Below, piece after piece: positions 1 to 7,562 of a stretch of DNA of 33,530 nt. The position numbers and the translations under genes are program-made. The notes beneath the pieces were generated by a model that worked only from the letters and a program-made list of their open reading frames with translations, had not been told where the DNA came from and did not search any database. How positions within the stretch are numbered: position 1 is the first letter of the stretch; each line of letters opens with the position of its first letter. The stretch is from Actinomycetota bacterium (GTDB lineage: Bacteria; Actinomycetota; AC-67). The stretch is from assembly GCA_041658565.1 (NCBI GenBank), contig JBAZZY010000029.1, forward strand, positions 1 to 33,530. Reading direction: 5' to 3'.

Positions 1-105
1 CCCCCCCCCCCCGCACGACTGTCAAGGACCGAAGCTCTGATTCCCGTCAATGAGCCGCCGCCGCTAATCCCCCGACGAACGACAAGAGCGGCTTTGGCGC
101 GCAAC
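1..105. other. Window edge with 12-base poly-C run; no gene seen
   Basis: The window opens with twelve C residues, followed by about 90 bases downstream of the zur stop codon. I see no reading frame, terminator hairpin or RNA motif here. The homopolymer sits exactly at the end of the sequence, so it may be a contig-end artefact rather than genomic DNA. Confidence 0.6.
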
Positions 106-495
106 TCACCGTGCGGGCGGCGTCTTCGCGCACGCGCGACACATGCCAACGATCTCAGCCTGATGCGTGCGTACGGTGAATCCGTGCGCGCGCGCGACTT
201 TGCGGGCCCAGCCGTCCACTTCGCAATCGGGGATCTCAACGACGCTGCCGCAGGTCTCGCACAGCAGGTGGTGGTGATGTTCCGCCGAGCACAGGCGAAA
301 GCGTGCCTGGGTCACGTCATCGCGCAGGACGTCGACGGAGCCGTCGTCGGCGAGCATGCGCAACGTGCGATAGACGGTGGCCAGGCCGGTGCGGCTGCCG
401 CGCGCGCGCAAGCGCTCGTGCAGCTCCTGCGCGGCGAGCGCCTCGCCTCCGGCGAGCGCCTCAAGTACTTCGTCACGCTGCGCGGTTCTTCGCAT
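106..495 (-). CDS. zur: Zinc uptake regulator Zur (Fur family)
   Basis: A 129-residue Fur-family repressor, close to the usual 130-150. The N-terminal half is a winged helix carrying the family recognition segment TGLATVYRTLRMLADDG (about 36-52). The C-terminal half holds a His run at 73-76 and two CxxC pairs, C79/C82 and C119/C122, the structural zinc site of the family. The ATG overlaps the znuB stop as TGATG, so zur is the last gene of the znuA-znuC-znuB-zur operon. The zinc transporter context and a Fur-type box before znuA make Zur much likelier than Fur or PerR. In this family zinc-loaded Zur represses uptake genes, so the operon is probably autoregulated. Confidence 0.9.
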   Translation of the reverse strand: MRRTAQRDEVLEALAGGEALAAQELHERLRARGSRTGLATVYRTLRMLADDGSVDVLRDDVTQARFRLCSAEHHHHLLCETCGSVVEIPDCEVDGWARKVARAHGFTVRTHQAEIVGMCRACAKTPPAR

Positions 496-1322
496 CAGGA
501 GGCCTCGCGGACTACTCGGCGCGCGCGCGCCAGACGCCCGCGACGAAACAGATCCGAAAGAACAAATGCCGTCGCCGCCACAAGAACTATCGTCCCGCTG
601 GGCGCGCTGTTGGCAATGCTCGCGATAACCAGCCCGACCCCCGCGGACGCAGCCCCGGTCGCCGACGCAACCGAAATCGAGGCCTGGAAACTGCGTACGA
701 GATTGCGTGCAACGCCGACCGGCAAGACCATCAATGCGGCAACCAACAAGATGCCGACGACCTGCATCCCGATGCCGATCGTCGCGGCCGCGAGCAACAT
801 CAACAGAACGTTCAGCGCTCCGACGGGAACTCCGGCGACAAGGGCCGCTTCTTCATCGATCGCTATCGCAAACAACCCGCGATACAGCAGCAGCACCGTC
901 AGGAGAAGCGCGGCCGCGAGGCCGGCCATCGCAAGCAACTCACCGGGCGAGACGGTGAGGACCTGGCCGAACAGGAACCCGAACAGATTCACGTTGTACG
1001 ACCCACTGATGCTGGCAACGAACACGGCGGTCGCAATAGCCCCGTAGAAGAACAACGCAAGGGCCATGTCCGCTTCCTCGGGCGCGCGCCTTCGCAGTCG
1101 ATCGATCCCGAGCGCCCCGGCGATCGCCGCAACCAGCGCCGCAGCGAACGGCGACACGCCGAGCCACAACCCGACGGCAACGCCCGCGAAAGCAATGTGC
1201 CCGATGCCGTCGCCGATCAGCGACAGGCGCTTCTGCACAACGAAAGTACCGATCGCGGGCGCGGCGGCACCGACGACCATCGCTGCGAGGATCGCCGGCC
1301 AGAACAACTCCAAGAAGATCAA
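495..1322 (-). CDS. znuB: Zinc ABC transporter permease ZnuB
   Basis: A 275-residue integral membrane protein of the ABC-3 (ZnuB/MntB/TroB) permease family, usual length 260-290. Several hydrophobic segments are visible. The early segment FVVQKRLSLIGDGIGHIAFA (about 28-47) matches the conserved family region ending in an H-x-A-x-A-G pattern. It forms the zinc channel in the cytoplasmic membrane with the ZnuC ATPase. Translation appears to start at a TTG whose last bases overlap the znuC TGA stop (TTGA), with GGAGGA about ten bases upstream, so it is probably translationally coupled to znuC. The TTG start is less common but is the one that fits the coupling. Confidence 0.88.
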   Translation of the reverse strand: MIFLELFWPAILAAMVVGAAAPAIGTFVVQKRLSLIGDGIGHIAFAGVAVGLWLGVSPFAAALVAAIAGALGIDRLRRRAPEEADMALALFFYGAIATAVFVASISGSYNVNLFGFLFGQVLTVSPGELLAMAGLAAALLLTVLLLYRGLFAIAIDEEAALVAGVPVGALNVLLMLLAAATIGIGMQVVGILLVAALMVLPVGVARNLVRSFQASISVASATGAASAGVGLVIASIANSAPSGTIVLVAATAFVLSDLFRRGRLARARRVVREAS

Positions 1323-2035
1323 TGCGGGTGGTCCTCCACGAACAGCCCGACCTGCTCGCGCGCCTCAGCCGGCGGAACCTCATCGATGTGTCCTTGATGC
1401 AATGCGAGCACTCGCGTGAGGTCGTTTCCGACCGCACCCAGATCGTGCGCGACGATCACGACGGCGACGCCCTGCGTGTGCAGTTCACGCAACACCCCCG
1501 CGAAATGCACCTGCGACTCCCTGTCCACGCCTGCGGTCGGCTCGTCGAGAACGAGCAATCCCGGTTCGGACACAAGCGCGCGCGCGATGAGCGCGCGCTG
1601 CTGCTGCCCGCCGGACAAGTCCCCGATGCGGCGCCCTGCGAGATCCTCCAGTCCAACGCGCTGCAGCGCGCGCATCGACATCTCCCGCTCGGATCGCAGG
1701 AACGGCCCAACCAGGCGCCTCCCCGCTCGCTGAGCGAGCACGACCTCCAGCACTGTGGCCGGCACGCGACCCGAGATTGCCGCGCGCTGCGGGACGTAGC
1801 CCACACGCTCGCGCGCGCGCGCGTCCCGCGCCGGACGCCCGAACAGCAGCGCGCGCCCGGCACCGGGTTCGAGCAAGCCGAGCGCCACCTTGACCAACGT
1901 AGACTTGCCGGCGCCGTTGGCACCGAGCAGCACGACGTAATCCTGCGAGCCGATAGTCAGATTGATGTCGGAAAGAACAGGCCCGCTCTCGTACGAGAAC
2001 GAAACGTCGCGCAGTTCTACAACGGGCGTGGACAT
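1319..2035 (-). CDS. znuC: Zinc ABC transporter ATP-binding protein ZnuC
   Basis: A 238-residue ABC ATPase. Walker A is GANGAGKST (about 38-46), the signature is LSGGQQQR, and Walker B runs into the catalytic glutamate as LLVLDEP, followed by the D-loop and the switch histidine in IVAHD. Size and sequence fit the ZnuC/MntB-type ATPase of metal uptake systems. It drives zinc import through ZnuB. It overlaps the end of znuA by 19 bases and runs into znuB, so the four genes form one transcription unit. The ATG at 2035 begins just upstream of the first beta strand (VELRDVSFSYE), as expected. Confidence 0.92.
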   Translation of the reverse strand: MSTPVVELRDVSFSYESGPVLSDINLTIGSQDYVVLLGANGAGKSTLVKVALGLLEPGAGRALLFGRPARDARARERVGYVPQRAAISGRVPATVLEVVLAQRAGRRLVGPFLRSEREMSMRALQRVGLEDLAGRRIGDLSGGQQQRALIARALVSEPGLLVLDEPTAGVDRESQVHFAGVLRELHTQGVAVVIVAHDLGAVGNDLTRVLALHQGHIDEVPPAEAREQVGLFVEDHPH

Positions 2036-2922
2036 CCGAGTCCCTCCGCGAGCACACGCAAATTCACCCGCATGATCGAGACGTAGTCATCTCCGGCCGC
2101 GCGCCCCTCGCGAGTCAGGCTCTCGATCGGATTGAGCATCGCAGTACGAGCGCCGACGGCGCGCGCGACGGCCGCCGCGACGCGCGGACTCACGATGCTC
2201 TCGGAAAACACGGTCGTGACTCCGCGCGCTCGGGCGATTCGCACAACGTCTTCAAAGTGGCGAGGCGCAGGCTCGGACTCCGGCGATGTCCCGGCGATCG
2301 GAATCTGTCGCAGACCGTACCTGCGCGCGAGATACCCGAACGCGTCGTGAGCGGTTACCAGGTCCCGGCGCGCGCACTTCGAAAGAGTGTCGCGATAGGA
2401 CTGGTCGAGGTCCTCCAGCGCGCGCGCCGACCTCTGTGCGCGCGCAACCACCTCTGCGCGCGCGCCGACCGGGATCTGCCTCGAGATCGCCGAGGCGACG
2501 GAGGAAACTACCTGACTCATCAAGGCGGGATCGAGCCACACGTGCGGATCCTTGGGGAGCAACTGAACAGGGTTCAAGACATCCAGCACGTTCAGCGCCG
2601 GTGCCCCCTTCTGAACCGCTCCCTCAACGGCCGGCTGGAACCCCCCACCCATGTACACGACGAGATCCGCCGTTCGCAGACGAATCAGATCACGGGGACG
2701 CAGTTCGACATCGTGAGGCTCGCCACCCGGCGGAGTGAGGTCAACCACGCGAACGGCATCGCCGGCCGCCGCGCGCACGGCCCACGCGAGCGAGTAGAAG
2801 GACGCAGCCACCTCCGGACGGCCGTCCGGGCGCGCGCCTGCCGTCGAAGAACACGCCGGCAAGACGCCCAATAGGAGCGGTAACAGAGCGACTCGGACGA
2901 ACATGCGCCGCATGGTCGTCAC
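2017..2922 (-). CDS. znuA: Zinc-binding lipoprotein ZnuA
   Basis: A 301-residue cluster A-I substrate-binding protein. The N-terminus has arginines, a hydrophobic stretch and the lipobox LPAC, so it is predicted to be a lipoprotein on the outer face of the membrane, handing zinc to ZnuB. Candidate metal ligands are the histidines in GGEPHDVEL, DPHVWLDP and TAHDAFGY plus an acidic residue in FSES; three histidines favour zinc over manganese. There is no long His-rich loop, and the Asp usual near the C-terminal ligand appears as Asn (LNPIESL). The GTG at 2922 is used here; an in-frame ATG at 2913 is an alternative. First gene of the znu operon, 11 bases from the Zur box. Confidence 0.9.
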   Translation of the reverse strand: MTTMRRMFVRVALLPLLLGVLPACSSTAGARPDGRPEVAASFYSLAWAVRAAAGDAVRVVDLTPPGGEPHDVELRPRDLIRLRTADLVVYMGGGFQPAVEGAVQKGAPALNVLDVLNPVQLLPKDPHVWLDPALMSQVVSSVASAISRQIPVGARAEVVARAQRSARALEDLDQSYRDTLSKCARRDLVTAHDAFGYLARRYGLRQIPIAGTSPESEPAPRHFEDVVRIARARGVTTVFSESIVSPRVAAAVARAVGARTAMLNPIESLTREGRAAGDDYVSIMRVNLRVLAEGLGCPRPL

Positions 2923-2933
2923 CCTAGAACCAA

Positions 2934-2956
2934 TTGAGAATGATTGTCAATCTCAA
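2934..2956. promoter_or_regulatory. Zur box (Fur-type operator)
   Basis: Half-sites TTGAGAATGA and TCAATCTCAA flank a three-base centre, and only one base pair of the two 10-base arms breaks the symmetry. The AT-rich palindrome stands out in GC-rich surroundings and resembles the TGA-AAATGATTTTCATTTTCA type of Fur/Zur operator known in actinobacteria. It lies just before znuA, whose operon encodes Zur. Binding here would cover the znuA promoter. The site also lies 6 bases from the stop of the neighbouring SDR gene, which reads in the same direction. Confidence 0.85.
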
Positions 2957-2962
2957 AAAGGA

Positions 2963-3727
2963 CTACTTCGGAGGCATCCGCAAAGCTCCGTCCAGACGGA
3001 TCGTTTCGCCGTTCAGGAACGCGTTTTCCACGATGTGGCGTGCCAGCGCGCCGAACTCCGCGGGGTCCCCCAAACGCTTCGGGTGCGGGATCCCGTCCGC
3101 GAGCGCTTGCCGGGCCTCCTCGGGAAGGAGTGCCAGCATCGGCGTGTTCATCGTCCCAGGTGCGATCGTACACACGCGCACGAGGCGCGCGGCCAGGTCC
3201 CGCGCCGCAGGAAGCGTCATCGCGACGACGCCGCCCTTGGACGCCGCGTAGGCGACCTGGCCGATTTGGCCGTCGTAGGCGGCAATCGAAGCGGTGTTGA
3301 TGATCACGCCACGCTCGCCGTCTTCGGGTTCCTGCTGCAGCATCTGCGCGGCCGCGCAACGCATCACGTTGAACGTGCCGATCAAGTTGATCTGGATGAC
3401 CTTCGAGAACAAGTCCAGCGAATGCGGGCCGTTCTTGTCCACGGTTCGCTGCGCCCAGCCAACGCCGGCACACGAAACGGCAACGTTCAGCGCGCCGAAC
3501 TCCCGCACCGCGGTCGCAACCGCTTCTTGAACATCCGCTTCGCTGGTGACGTCGGTCGCCGCGAAACGAGCGTTCGCACCCATCTCCTTGGCCACCGCTT
3601 CGCCTTGCGACGTCGGCAGGTCAACGATGACGACGCGCGCGCCTCCGGCGAGAAGCGCCTGCGCCGTCGCGCGCCCCAAGCCCGAGGCACCCCCGGTAAC
3701 CAAAGCAACCTTGTTTTCGAGATTCAT
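2963..3727 (-). CDS. SDR dehydrogenase, 3-hydroxyacyl-CoA dehydrogenase type 2 (HSD10)-like
   Basis: A 254-residue classical short-chain dehydrogenase. The NAD-binding motif is TGGASGLG (about 10-17), the acid after beta-2 is Asp in VIVDLP (favouring NAD over NADP), and the catalytic Ser and Tyr-x3-Lys are in NTASIAAYDGQ and YAASK. The segments PEDGERGVIINTAS, RLGDPAEF and FLNGETIRLDGALRM closely follow the mammalian HSD10/bacterial type 2 3-hydroxyacyl-CoA dehydrogenases, so fatty-acid or branched-chain acyl-CoA oxidation is likely. The usual NNAG motif reads SCAG here. The ATG at 3727 is preceded by AAAGGAG. An in-frame upstream extension to 4024 exists but overlaps the opposite thioredoxin gene and shows no homology. 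It ends 6 bases from the Zur box. Confidence 0.88.
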   Translation of the reverse strand: MNLENKVALVTGGASGLGRATAQALLAGGARVVIVDLPTSQGEAVAKEMGANARFAATDVTSEADVQEAVATAVREFGALNVAVSCAGVGWAQRTVDKNGPHSLDLFSKVIQINLIGTFNVMRCAAAQMLQQEPEDGERGVIINTASIAAYDGQIGQVAYAASKGGVVAMTLPAARDLAARLVRVCTIAPGTMNTPMLALLPEEARQALADGIPHPKRLGDPAEFGALARHIVENAFLNGETIRLDGALRMPPK

Positions 3728-3769
3728 GGGATCTCCTTTCAGTCCGCGCGGGAGTCTATCGCGCGCGCC

Positions 3770-3775
3770 TAAACT
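3770..3775 (+). promoter_or_regulatory. -10 box TAAACT, leaderless start of thioredoxin gene
   Basis: TAAACT lies exactly 6 bases before the ATG at 3782, and no Shine-Dalgarno sequence is present. That places the expected transcription start on or next to the start codon. No convincing -35 box is visible. The same spacing recurs at several genes in this window. Confidence 0.6.
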
Positions 3776-3781
3776 GACGTC

Positions 3782-4531
3782 ATGTCTAACGTGATCGACG
3801 TGACCGAGACGACCTTCGAGCAGGAGGTCCTGGACCGGTCGCACGAGGTTCCGGTCGTCGTGGACTTCTGGGCCGAGTGGTGTGGACCGTGCCGAACGCT
3901 GGGGCCGATGCTGGAACGCCTGTCGGAAGAAGCCGGCGGGGAGTGGATCCTGGCCAAGGTAGACGTGGATACGAACCCCGGCCTCGCGTCGGCCTTCGGA
4001 GTGCAGGGAATCCCCGCAGTTCACGCCTTCCGAAGGGGCCGCGACGTCGCCGAGTTCGTCGGCGCCCTACCGGAGCCGCAAGTTCGCGACTGGCTCGCCG
4101 GGCTCGGCCCGACGCCGGCGGACGTCGCAGTGCAAGAGGGCCTTGATGCGGAGAATCGCGGCGACTTGGAGTCCGCTGCGCAGAAGTACCGCACGGCCCT
4201 GGCGCACGAGCCTGCCCGCGCCGAAGCCAAAGCAGGCCTGGCGCGCGCCGAAGTGGCATTGCGCGCGGCTTCGGCGGACGAGCAGACATTGCGCGCGCGC
4301 GCCGCGGCAAACCCCGCAGACATCGACGCGATCATGGATCTGGCTTCCGTCGAGTTCGCGCACGGCACTATCGAGTCGGCGCTCAAGCGCATGATCGACC
4401 TCGTGCGCGCGTCGGTGGGCTACGAACGCGAACAGGTCCGGACGAGACTGCTGGAATTGCTCGACACGCTGGCACCCGACGATCCGCTCGCGCTCGCGGC
4501 ACGCCGCGATCTGGCCGCAGCGCTTTTCTAG
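3782..4531 (+). CDS. Thioredoxin with C-terminal TPR-like domain (CnoX/YbbN-like)
   Basis: A 249-residue cytoplasmic protein in two parts. Residues about 1-110 are a thioredoxin domain with active site WCGPC (33-37) and the cis-proline loop GIPAV. From about 117 on, Ala/Glu-rich helical repeats (QEGLDAENRGDLESAAQKY, then ALAHEPARAEAKAGLARAE) form a TPR-like domain, as in YbbN/CnoX. In E. coli CnoX the first active-site cysteine is changed; here both cysteines are kept, so redox activity is expected. Family role: holdase/co-chaperone protecting proteins from oxidation, often with GroEL; a groEL gene is in this window but 19 kb away. Divergent from the HSD10-like gene, with a leaderless start. 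Confidence 0.9.
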   Translation: MSNVIDVTETTFEQEVLDRSHEVPVVVDFWAEWCGPCRTLGPMLERLSEEAGGEWILAKVDVDTNPGLASAFGVQGIPAVHAFRRGRDVAEFVGALPEPQVRDWLAGLGPTPADVAVQEGLDAENRGDLESAAQKYRTALAHEPARAEAKAGLARAEVALRAASADEQTLRARAAANPADIDAIMDLASVEFAHGTIESALKRMIDLVRASVGYEREQVRTRLLELLDTLAPDDPLALAARRDLAAALF

Positions 4532-4555
4532 ACGGCGTGCGAGGAATCGCCCGGA

Positions 4556-4585
4556 TTGCCCGTTCTTGACGGCCGGCGCTACGCT
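4556..4585 (+). promoter_or_regulatory. Promoter TTGCCC-18-TACGCT, leaderless
   Basis: A -35 like TTGCCC (4556-4561) and a -10 TACGCT (4580-4585) are 18 bases apart. The ATG at 4592 follows the -10 after 6 bases, so transcript and coding sequence should start together. This also argues for the ATG at 4592 over the upstream in-frame TTG at 4556, which lies inside the -35 box. Confidence 0.65.
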
Positions 4586-4591
4586 CAACGT

Positions 4592-5341
4592 ATGGACGAG
4601 ATGGCTGAAGCAGTCGCGGAACTTGAATCCGAACAGCACGATCTCGAAGTGTTGCTTCGAGGGCTCGAACCCGAACTCTGGAGCGCCCCCACTCCCGCAG
4701 CGGGCTGGGACGTGCGCGATCAGGTGTCGCACCTCGCCGACACCAGCGACGTGTGCGCCGACACCGTGACCGGCGGCCCCCGCCAACTCAACGAGGAAGC
4801 CCTTGCGGCGCCCTCCCCCGAGGCCTACACGGAGTCCGGGTGCGTCAAAGGGCGCGCGATGACGCCGGAAGAAGTGCTGCAGTGGTATGTCGCAACGTCT
4901 GCTCGCAGCCGAGATGCCCTGCTGTCGAAGGGCCCGAAAGATCGCGTCCCGTGGGGACTCGGGATGAGCGCGCGCATGATGGTCACCGCTCGCCTGATGG
5001 AGCACTGGGCACACGGATGCGACATCCGCGAAGCGGTAGGCGCGCCGCTCACGGCGCCCCCACACCTTCGCTCGATCGCCCTGCTCGCGTTGCGGGCCGT
5101 CCCCTACGCGCTTTCTGTGGCGAAGGTCGCGCCGCCGCCGGGAACACTGAGTGCGGAGTTGACGTTCGGCACAGAGGTCTGGCATCTGGGTCCCGAAGAT
5201 GCATCCGACGTGATCTCCGGCGACGCCTTCGAGTTCTGCCGGCTCGGAACTCAGCGCGCTCGGCGTTCCGACCTGCCGTCGCTTCGCGCTCGAGGACAGC
5301 TCGCAGAAGCCGCGCTGGACAACATGCGCGCGTTTCTTTGA
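4592..5341 (+). CDS. TIGR03084-like / maleylpyruvate isomerase-type (DinB-fold) metal-binding protein
   Basis: A 249-residue protein with a DinB/MDMPI-type four-helix N-terminal domain and a C-terminal alpha/beta part. Candidate metal-binding histidines are in WDVRDQVSHLADT (about 48-60) and in MEHWAHGCDI, the two places where the family carries its divalent-metal ligands. The second site reads HxxxH in an E/H-rich helix. Related actinobacterial proteins are annotated as mycothiol-dependent maleylpyruvate isomerase-like or TIGR03084; the actual substrate is unknown. It stands alone, 60 bases after the thioredoxin gene with its own promoter, and converges on a GNAT gene. Confidence 0.75.
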   Translation: MDEMAEAVAELESEQHDLEVLLRGLEPELWSAPTPAAGWDVRDQVSHLADTSDVCADTVTGGPRQLNEEALAAPSPEAYTESGCVKGRAMTPEEVLQWYVATSARSRDALLSKGPKDRVPWGLGMSARMMVTARLMEHWAHGCDIREAVGAPLTAPPHLRSIALLALRAVPYALSVAKVAPPPGTLSAELTFGTEVWHLGPEDASDVISGDAFEFCRLGTQRARRSDLPSLRARGQLAEAALDNMRAFL

Positions 5342-5343
5342 GG

Positions 5344-5358
5344 CCGGGCCTGCCGGCT
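5344..5358. terminator. Small inverted repeat between convergent genes
   Basis: GCCGG and CCGGC arms with a five-base centre lie between the stop codons of the convergent genes at 5341 and 5357. The stem is only 5 bp and there is no T run, so it is a weak bidirectional terminator candidate. Confidence 0.3.
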
Positions 5359-5887
5359 ACACCAGGTCCAGGCGGTACGCCATGACGATGAAGTCGTCGG
5401 TGACGAGGAAGTCGTGCTCGGGAACCCGCCGAAAGCCCATCCGCTCATACATCCCCCGCGCGGTGACCATCAAGCTCGTGGTGTGCAACCCGATTGTGGA
5501 CGCCCCGACGCCGCGCGCGCGCGCCACGCACTCCTCGGTGAGCGCGCGACCGATACCTCGACCGCGCGCCTCCGGCGAAACCCCCAAAAGGCGAATCCCG
5601 GCCCATCCCGGCGGCCAGTTCTCGCCGGTGCCCGTGGGGCGCGGCGGGTAGTACGTAACCGACCCCGCCAGCCGGCCCCCTTGTTCGGCAACGATAAGCA
5701 CCGAGTCGGCCAAGCGCGCGCGCACATCCACTATGTCATTCTCGTAAGCGGCGAACTCGCCACGCAGATCCTCGGGGGTGTCGGGCCCCGGCCGGTACTC
5801 GCGATACGCCGCGGTCAAGAGGCGCGCAACGGCGTCCAACTCGTCTGTGCGCGCGTCGCGCACCGCTACGCCCTCCGTGATCATCAC
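5357..5887 (-). CDS. GNAT family N-acetyltransferase
   Basis: A 176-residue GNAT protein. The acetyl-CoA pyrophosphate loop is seen in LLGVSPEARGRGIGRALTEE (about 104-123), preceded by the beta-4 strand, and a C-terminal segment TARGMYERMGFRRVPEHDF matches the conserved Y-E-x-x-G-F element. The family acetylates amines of small molecules or proteins; the substrate cannot be read from sequence. A -10 TAGGCT (5899 down to 5894) is exactly 6 bases before the GTG at 5887, so that GTG is the likely leaderless start; an ATG follows at 5884. Confidence 0.85.
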   Translation of the reverse strand: MMITEGVAVRDARTDELDAVARLLTAAYREYRPGPDTPEDLRGEFAAYENDIVDVRARLADSVLIVAEQGGRLAGSVTYYPPRPTGTGENWPPGWAGIRLLGVSPEARGRGIGRALTEECVARARGVGASTIGLHTTSLMVTARGMYERMGFRRVPEHDFLVTDDFIVMAYRLDLV

Positions 5888-5893
5888 GAACCA

Positions 5894-5899
5894 AGCCTA
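5894..5899 (-). promoter_or_regulatory. -10 box TAGGCT, leaderless start of GNAT gene
   Basis: On the minus strand TAGGCT ends 6 bases before the GTG start at 5887. The region is shared with the divergent PxpA-like gene. Confidence 0.5.
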
Positions 5900-5925
5900 G
5901 CAACGCCGGCAAGCCGAGCGAGCCC

Positions 5926-5956
5926 TTGCGGGAACAGCGCACATCGGGAGTACGCT
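5926..5956 (+). promoter_or_regulatory. Promoter candidate TTGCGG-19-TACGCT for PxpA-like gene
   Basis: TTGCGG (5926-5931) and TACGCT (5951-5956) are spaced by 19 bases, a little long. The ATG at 6007 lies about 50 bases downstream and has its own GAGGA ribosome site, so this transcript would have a short leader, unlike its leaderless neighbours. Confidence 0.45.
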
Positions 5957-6006
5957 TCGCCTTACCGAAAACGGTGCGCGCACCGGGTGCGCGCAGAGGA
6001 CACCAC

Positions 6007-6729
6007 ATGCGATTCGACCTCAGCACCGACGTCGGCGCGGGCGGCGATGACGGCCCGCTGTACGCGATCGTGTCCTCGGTGAACATCGCCTGCGGCGGGT
6101 ACACCGGCGATCGTGAGGACATGAGGCTTTCGGTACAACTGGCAGTGCAGCATCGAGTCGCCATCGGAGCGCTCGCCGGATACGCCGTTCCCGAGGGCGC
6201 GGTCGGCGCTTCCTACGAAGAACTGGCGCGCGCCGTTGCGGTCCAAGTCGCATCTCTCGCGCGCATCGCCGAGAAGAGAGGATCCCGAATCGCTCACGTC
6301 CGGCCTCAGGGAAACCTGTACGGACGAACAGCAGCGGACGCGACAGTCGCCGAGGCGTTCGTGACGGCTGTATGGAGCATCGATCCAACGCTTCGGATCG
6401 TCGGCCTGGCCGGATCCGAGTTGCCCGCCATCGCTCGCGGGATGGGGATGGACGTCGTAGAGGAGGCGTTCGCAGACCTCCGCTACACCGACGACGGAAC
6501 GCCGGCAGACCCCGCCGAACCGGGAGCCGTGATCTCGAATCCCGACGAAGCCGCCGCACAAGCGTTGTCGATCGCCCTCGGGCGGGCCGTGGACACGATC
6601 GACGACCGCGCCATCGCGGTGCGAGCCGACACGATCTGCATCCGCAACGGCGCGCCGGAATCGATCGAGATCGCGCGCGCGGTGCGCGACGCCCTCGCCG
6701 GAGCCGGGCTCATCATCGCGCCCCCGTAG
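6007..6729 (+). CDS. PxpA/LamB-YcsF family protein with degenerate active site
   Basis: A 240-residue protein aligning over its whole length with 5-oxoprolinase subunit A (PxpA, LamB/YcsF): IVSSVNIACGG, VAIGALAGY, HVRPQGNLYG, RIVGLAGSELP, EEAFADLRY and RADTICIRN are all recognisable. The polar residues of the family are largely replaced: N and E of the LNADLGEG start (here LSTDVGAG), His in NIACGFHAGD (Tyr), His in GAHPG (Leu), His in VKPHGALYN (Gln), and His in the VCxHGD segment (Arg). The two Asp near the N-terminus remain. Normal PxpA opens 5-oxoproline with PxpB and PxpC, which are absent here. The start at 6007 has GAGGA 6 bases upstream and matches the family N-terminus. It may be a pseudoenzyme or have another substrate. 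Confidence 0.8.
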   Translation: MRFDLSTDVGAGGDDGPLYAIVSSVNIACGGYTGDREDMRLSVQLAVQHRVAIGALAGYAVPEGAVGASYEELARAVAVQVASLARIAEKRGSRIAHVRPQGNLYGRTAADATVAEAFVTAVWSIDPTLRIVGLAGSELPAIARGMGMDVVEEAFADLRYTDDGTPADPAEPGAVISNPDEAAAQALSIALGRAVDTIDDRAIAVRADTICIRNGAPESIEIARAVRDALAGAGLIIAPP

Positions 6730-6757
6730 TTCTCGCGGATCTGCTAGAACTCGCGTC

Positions 6758-7507
6758 GTGAGCCGGTTCGCGATCGTCACAGGTGCGTCCTCCGGAATAG
6801 GGGCCGCCACCGCGCGCCGCCTCGCGGCCGATGGGTTCGAAGTTCTCATCGGCGCGCGCCGCACCGACCGTCTCGCGGAAGTGGCCGCCCAGACCGGCGC
6901 GCGCTGGGCATTCCTCGACGTTACCGATCCGGACAGCGTCGTGCGTTTCTGCGCAGGGATCGAGCGGTGTTCACTGCTGGTAAACAACGCCGGCGGCGCG
7001 AAAGGACTGCGGTCGCTCGCCGATGCGCGCGACGACGAGTGGACTTGGATGTTCGAGACGAACGTACTCGGGCTGATGCGGATGACGCGCGCGCTGCTGC
7101 CGGCGTTGGAGCGATCCGGCGACGGCCACATCATCAACATCGGATCTATCGCCGGAATCGAGACGTACCCCGGAGGCGCCGGATACACAGCCGCCAAGCA
7201 CGCCGTGCGCGCGGTGACCGACACTCTTCGTCTCGAATTGCTCGGCAAGCCGATCCGGGTCACCGAGATCCTGCCTGGGCTGGTGGACGAGACCGAGTTT
7301 TCGCTCGTTCGCTTCGACGGCGACGCCGTGCGCGCAGAGGCCGTGTACGACGGTCTCACCCCGCTGGTCGCCGACGACATCGCCGACTGCATCTCGTGGG
7401 CGGCGACGCGGCCGAGTCACGTCGACATCGACCAGATCGTCGTGCGGCCGCGCGCCCAGGCCCGCGCAACCGTCGTTCACCGAGATCCCGGAACGAACCG
7501 GACATAA
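6758..7507 (+). CDS. SDR family NAD(P)-dependent oxidoreductase (YdfG-like)
   Basis: A 249-residue classical SDR. The cofactor motif is TGASSGIG (about 8-15), followed after beta-2 by GARRTDR, whose arginines suggest NADPH. NNAGG, the catalytic Ser in NIGSIAGIE and YTAAK complete the active site. FLDVTDPDSV and EILPGLVDETEFS resemble YdfG-type 3-hydroxy acid dehydrogenases, but substrate prediction within SDRs is unreliable. The GTG at 6758 starts directly at the first beta strand. TAGAAC lies about 7 bases upstream with no ribosome site, so the start may be leaderless. It is 28 bases after the PxpA-like gene. Confidence 0.85.
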   Translation: MSRFAIVTGASSGIGAATARRLAADGFEVLIGARRTDRLAEVAAQTGARWAFLDVTDPDSVVRFCAGIERCSLLVNNAGGAKGLRSLADARDDEWTWMFETNVLGLMRMTRALLPALERSGDGHIINIGSIAGIETYPGGAGYTAAKHAVRAVTDTLRLELLGKPIRVTEILPGLVDETEFSLVRFDGDAVRAEAVYDGLTPLVADDIADCISWAATRPSHVDIDQIVVRPRAQARATVVHRDPGTNRT

Positions 7508-7562
7508 ACGGGGGGCCGGACACCGAAGCGTCCGAGAACCCGGTGCTTGCTCGTTCAACCAG

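Noticed and set aside
94..1397. Long plus-strand reading frames across the znu/zur region
   Set aside because: They are Arg/Pro/Ala-rich frames opposite well-supported zur and znuB genes, with no recognisable domain, as is common in GC-rich DNA.
3728..4024. N-terminal extension of the HSD10-like gene up to 4024
   Set aside because: It runs antisense through the thioredoxin gene and shows no family similarity, while the ATG at 3727 has a good ribosome site.
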